DNA from: a virus
Length of the DNA: 27,040 nt
Virus record (IMG/VR): IMGVR_UViG_3300024999_000330
Location: 1 to 27,040 of that record
Direction: 5' to 3' (one strand)
Positions 25,079 through 27,040 of the stretch are shown one piece after another. The notes below the pieces were generated by a model that worked only from the letters and a program-made list of their open reading frames with translations, was not told the origin of the DNA and searched no databases. Every line of letters starts with the position of its first letter. The stretch's first letter is position 1. Position numbers and translations under genes: made by a program.

Positions 25079-25514
25079 TAACCATTGCCTCAGTAATAAC
25101 GCGAAATTTATCACCTACAGTAATTGTTCCTGTAAATGCATAAGTAAAGCCTTTTGCAAGACATAAAGGATTTCCAGTGTTTGGTTGATACAAGATTCCA
25201 TCCGCTATTAAAGCATCAGCTAAAGGTCCAGTAACAGTAAGTGCTGAACTATTTCTAACTGTAGTAGTAATAGAAGCTGGAGCTGGAGTAAGAAAATCAA
25301 GATATAGCCAAGTAATGCATCCACCAGCAGTCGGAAGAGTAAGTGTATCAATAGTATTTTCAACAGTAGCAGTAAACTCATAAGTAAATTGTACTGTAGG
25401 AGATCCATGACTACCTATTGCACCAGCTTCAATACCACCTACTCTTGACCAAGCAGCAAAAGAATTCGTACTACAAACTAATAACAACAAAAAGATAATA
25501 TTAATAATCTTCAT
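25071..25514 (-). CDS. exported beta-rich protein, 147 aa
   Basis: Signal peptide 1-20 (MKIINIIFLLLLVCSTNSFA). The mature protein starts AWSRVGGIEAG and has strands VQFTYEFTATVENTIDTLTL, WLYLDFLTPAPASITT and SALTVTGPLADALIAD, ending FTGTITVGDKFRVITEAM. The layout is that of a small Ig-like or jelly-roll sandwich. No catalytic residues. It is the first gene of the exported block: a hairpin lies upstream, and GAGG stands six bases before ATG. It may have its own promoter, but I cannot identify one. Function unknown. Confidence 0.7.
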   Translation of the reverse strand: MKIINIIFLLLLVCSTNSFAAWSRVGGIEAGAIGSHGSPTVQFTYEFTATVENTIDTLTLPTAGGCITWLYLDFLTPAPASITTTVRNSSALTVTGPLADALIADGILYQPNTGNPLCLAKGFTYAFTGTITVGDKFRVITEAMVND

Positions 25515-25569
25515 TATTTACCTCACCAATTAAATTAATAAGAAACCAGCTGATCTAAGTAAACTTAAG

Positions 25570-25602
25570 TTTCCATAGAAATTTATTTTGTTTCTATGGA
25601 AA
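25570..25602 (-). terminator. hairpin between head and exported-protein blocks
   Basis: TTTCCATAGAAA pairs perfectly with TTTCTATGGAAA (12 bp, nine-base loop). Flanks extend the pairing imperfectly to about 25 bp, with AAGTAA and TTACTT at the outer ends. No strong U-run follows on the minus strand, so it could be a weak terminator, an RNA stabiliser or a processing site. Confidence 0.5.
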
Positions 25603-25645
25603 GTTAAAGTTACTTAATTATTTTTAACTTCCTCTAAGCGTCATA

Positions 25646-26050
25646 CTAACTTACAGTACAAACAGAAGAAATCAGCAATGAACCATCAGGCTTGACAAAA
25701 ACAACATAATAACTAGCAGCAGCGGCAGTAATAGTCAGTCCAAGCAATCCAGCTGCAGTCGTAGTAAACAAACTCGGCCCAGCACTACCAAGATTAGTAA
25801 GAGCACCATTAGTCAATTTTACAAGACTTGTAGTAGCTAAATTATGAGATAATCCGGCAGAGCTTGTACTTAAATAAAGCATCCCAGATACAGGAGCCGT
25901 AACAGCATTACCAAAGACATCTTTGAAAACAAATTGAACTGCACAGGAACCTGATGCAGGTGTAGCAGTAGTAGTTACAGATGCGAAGGCAGGAAAGATT
26001 GCATTGCCTTCGAAAGTCGGGCCATTTTTACCAAAAGAATATTTTCCCAT
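25646..26050 (-). CDS. possible head-decoration / capsid accessory protein, 134 aa
   Basis: Beta-rich and hydrophobic, with little charge: FASVTTTATPASGSCAVQFVF, DVFGNAVTAPVSGMLYLS, GPSLFTTTAAGLLGLTITA and the final YYVVFVKPDGSLLISSVC. This order (QF-x-F-x-D-x-x-G, YLS, final YYVVF-x-PDG) is what I recall of small phage proteins next to capsid genes, probably capsid decoration. ATG at 26050 has GAGGAG eight bases upstream; a GTG at 26059 is in frame. It follows the major capsid gene after a 99-base gap with a hairpin and precedes a hairpin gap. Family recognition is by pattern only. Confidence 0.65.
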   Translation of the reverse strand: MGKYSFGKNGPTFEGNAIFPAFASVTTTATPASGSCAVQFVFKDVFGNAVTAPVSGMLYLSTSSAGLSHNLATTSLVKLTNGALTNLGSAGPSLFTTTAAGLLGLTITAAAASYYVVFVKPDGSLLISSVCTVS

Positions 26051-26073
26051 TTTTACCACTCCTCATTCAGAGC

Positions 26074-26103
26074 AGCGTTGGAAGATTGGGTCCTTCCAAC
26101 GCT
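26074..26103 (-). promoter_or_regulatory. hairpin just upstream of the capsid-accessory gene
   Basis: AGCGTTGGAAG and CTTCCAACGCT form a perfect 11-bp stem with an eight-base loop, in the gap after the capsid stop and just before the next gene's ribosome site. No U-run follows, so translation control, mRNA end protection or partial attenuation of the next gene is more likely than full termination. Confidence 0.5.
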
Positions 26104-26149
26104 AGTATTAAAATTTAGTCTTGGCCGTTCACTTATGAACACCAAGTTA

Positions 26150-27040
26150 TCATGCAGCACCAGGCGAACCAAAAATGCCTCGCGGATCAGACCAACCAAA
26201 CGAACCCCTGAAAGTTGCTTTAAACTTTGCATTCTCGGCATCAAAATCATTCTCAGTTCCAAATGCATCCGGCCGCCTTTCCATATACTTGAGGCCATCA
26301 GGACAGTTGGTCTTAATAAACCATGCATCACTATCCGTCAGGTAATGATTCACAGCGATGCCTTGTGGAAACTTCTTCGAAGCCCGAATAGCATTGATAT
26401 CATTATTCGCGCTGCCGGACTGCCCAATAGATTCGAGAATCCGCATAGCGTCAAACTCAAGTGCAGTAGGAATGATCAACTTCTGTGGCATAATCGCGAT
26501 CTTGAGTCCCCGATCAGTAGTAAATGCTGCAATGTCGATGCAAGCCTGCTCGAGAGCAGCTTCACTCAGGTCAGCGGCAGTAGAGAGTTCATTCTGCCAA
26601 GTTCCACCAGACTTATTCGGATGATCAGTAGCACAAAGCTCCTTACCATCACTATTAGTCCCCATAGTATAAGCAGCAGTAAACGCCCGATTAAGTATGT
26701 TTGCCCCAATGATCTCTTTGGGGCAAACATACTTAAAGGCCAGAGCATTTGCACGACGCAAAGCAACCGTAACCGCAATACCATCTTCGTACATTTCCCT
26801 AGTAATAATAAACCCAAGACCATACGTTACATGAGTGTAGCGACTAACAAATCCTTGCTCTTGCTCATCATATGCAATCCCTGCTCCTTCAGTCTTCACA
26901 GCTGCAAGCCCGAACCCAGTTACGCCAGCTTCCTCTTCAAAAGCCTTTGTAGAGTTACCCTTTTCAAAAATATCCAAATATTCAATCGGATACTCTTTAT
27001 ATTTCTGCCCGAACCAAGTCTTGACACCAGGCACCAGATC
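26150..27040 (-). CDS. major capsid protein (HK97-type), N-terminus cut by window edge
   Basis: The frame is open through the right edge; a GTG at 27034 is probably an internal Val (DLVPGVKTWFG), so the true start lies outside. The 296 visible residues show the capsid pattern: WFGQKYKEYPIEYLDIFEKG, VTYGLGFIITREMYEDG, then ANALAFKYV and IGANILNRAF, LCATDHPNKSGG, a TTDRGLKIAIMPQKLIIP shell strand, FPQGIAVNHYLTD and a C-terminal FRGSFGWSDPRGIFG. Length and order fit the HK97-fold family often found in podovirus-like phages. It heads the visible operon. A perfect 19-bp inverted repeat lies inside it (26691-26736). Confidence 0.88.
   Translation of the reverse strand, partial: DLVPGVKTWFGQKYKEYPIEYLDIFEKGNSTKAFEEEAGVTGFGLAAVKTEGAGIAYDEQEQGFVSRYTHVTYGLGFIITREMYEDGIAVTVALRRANALAFKYVCPKEIIGANILNRAFTAAYTMGTNSDGKELCATDHPNKSGGTWQNELSTAADLSEAALEQACIDIAAFTTDRGLKIAIMPQKLIIPTALEFDAMRILESIGQSGSANNDINAIRASKKFPQGIAVNHYLTDSDAWFIKTNCPDGLKYMERRPDAFGTENDFDAENAKFKATFRGSFGWSDPRGIFGSPGAA
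26691..26736. repeat. perfect 19-bp inverted repeat inside the capsid gene
   Basis: TTAAGTATGTTTGCCCCAA (26691-26709) and its exact reverse complement TTGGGGCAAACATACTTAA (26718-26736) flank an eight-base loop, entirely inside the coding region for FKYVCPKEIIGANILN. The downstream-coding half (GANILN) looks conserved in the family; the upstream half looks changed, as if copied from it in reverse. Confidence 0.95.

Noticed and set aside
27034-27034. GTG at 27034 as the capsid start
   Set aside because: The frame stays open to the edge and the GTG falls in a DLVPGVK context, more like an internal Val; no ribosome site can be seen before the window ends.
1-27040. CRISPR array, tRNA genes, integrase or attachment site
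   Set aside because: No spaced direct repeats, tRNA-like T-arm/anticodon structures, recombinase motifs or flanking repeats were found by reading either strand.

Overview
This window is part of a double-stranded DNA tailed-phage genome (or provirus). All 27 genes I can support lie on the minus strand, so the gene order runs from right (27040) to left (1). They are packed like one long late operon: most junctions are ATGA or TAATG overlaps or gaps of under 20 bases. No stretch over 300 bases lacks a gene; the longest gaps are about 130 bases (25515-25645) and 99 bases (26051-26149), and both hold hairpins. Several Sec signal peptides and a lipoprotein with Ser at +2 point to a Gram-negative host. 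The tail-nozzle-like protein, adaptor and large internal proteins suggest a podovirus-like virion. I cannot name the phage or host. I saw no integrase, tRNA, terminase, portal, CRISPR array or reverse transcriptase.

Layout in transcription order. (1) Head: the major capsid protein (cut by the right edge) and a small possible head-decoration protein. (2) Accessory block, 25.5-19.2 kb: a run of exported proteins, comprising two small signal-peptide proteins, a 677-residue fibre-like protein with a signal peptide, a LamG-like lectin, an IPT/TIG plus sandwich-fold protein, a lipoprotein, a zinc-knuckle protein, a small Cys-rich protein and an exported thermonuclease. Much of it is GC-richer than its surroundings. 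(3) Lysis-like block, 19.2-17.0 kb: a PLA2-like protein with a membrane anchor, a membrane/coiled-coil protein, a papain-fold cysteine peptidase and a GH24 lysozyme. (4) Virion assembly, 17.0-4.3 kb: a zinc-ribbon protein, head-tail adaptor, two small proteins, a structural protein with an unusual insertion, a 1387-residue multi-module surface protein, a BppU-like Ig domain, a nozzle-like protein, a coiled-coil protein, a beta-propeller and a 415-residue putative internal protein. (5) At the left end, 4345-1, one minus-strand reading frame of at least 1448 codons runs off the edge. It looks like a giant injected polyvalent protein with a zincin-type HExxH motif and an EEIQSDWH/WTTG domain.

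Most notable: the giant left-end protein; the exported-protein block inserted between capsid and adaptor; the consecutive nuclease, PLA2-like, papain-like and lysozyme genes; and a perfect 19-bp inverted repeat inside the capsid gene.
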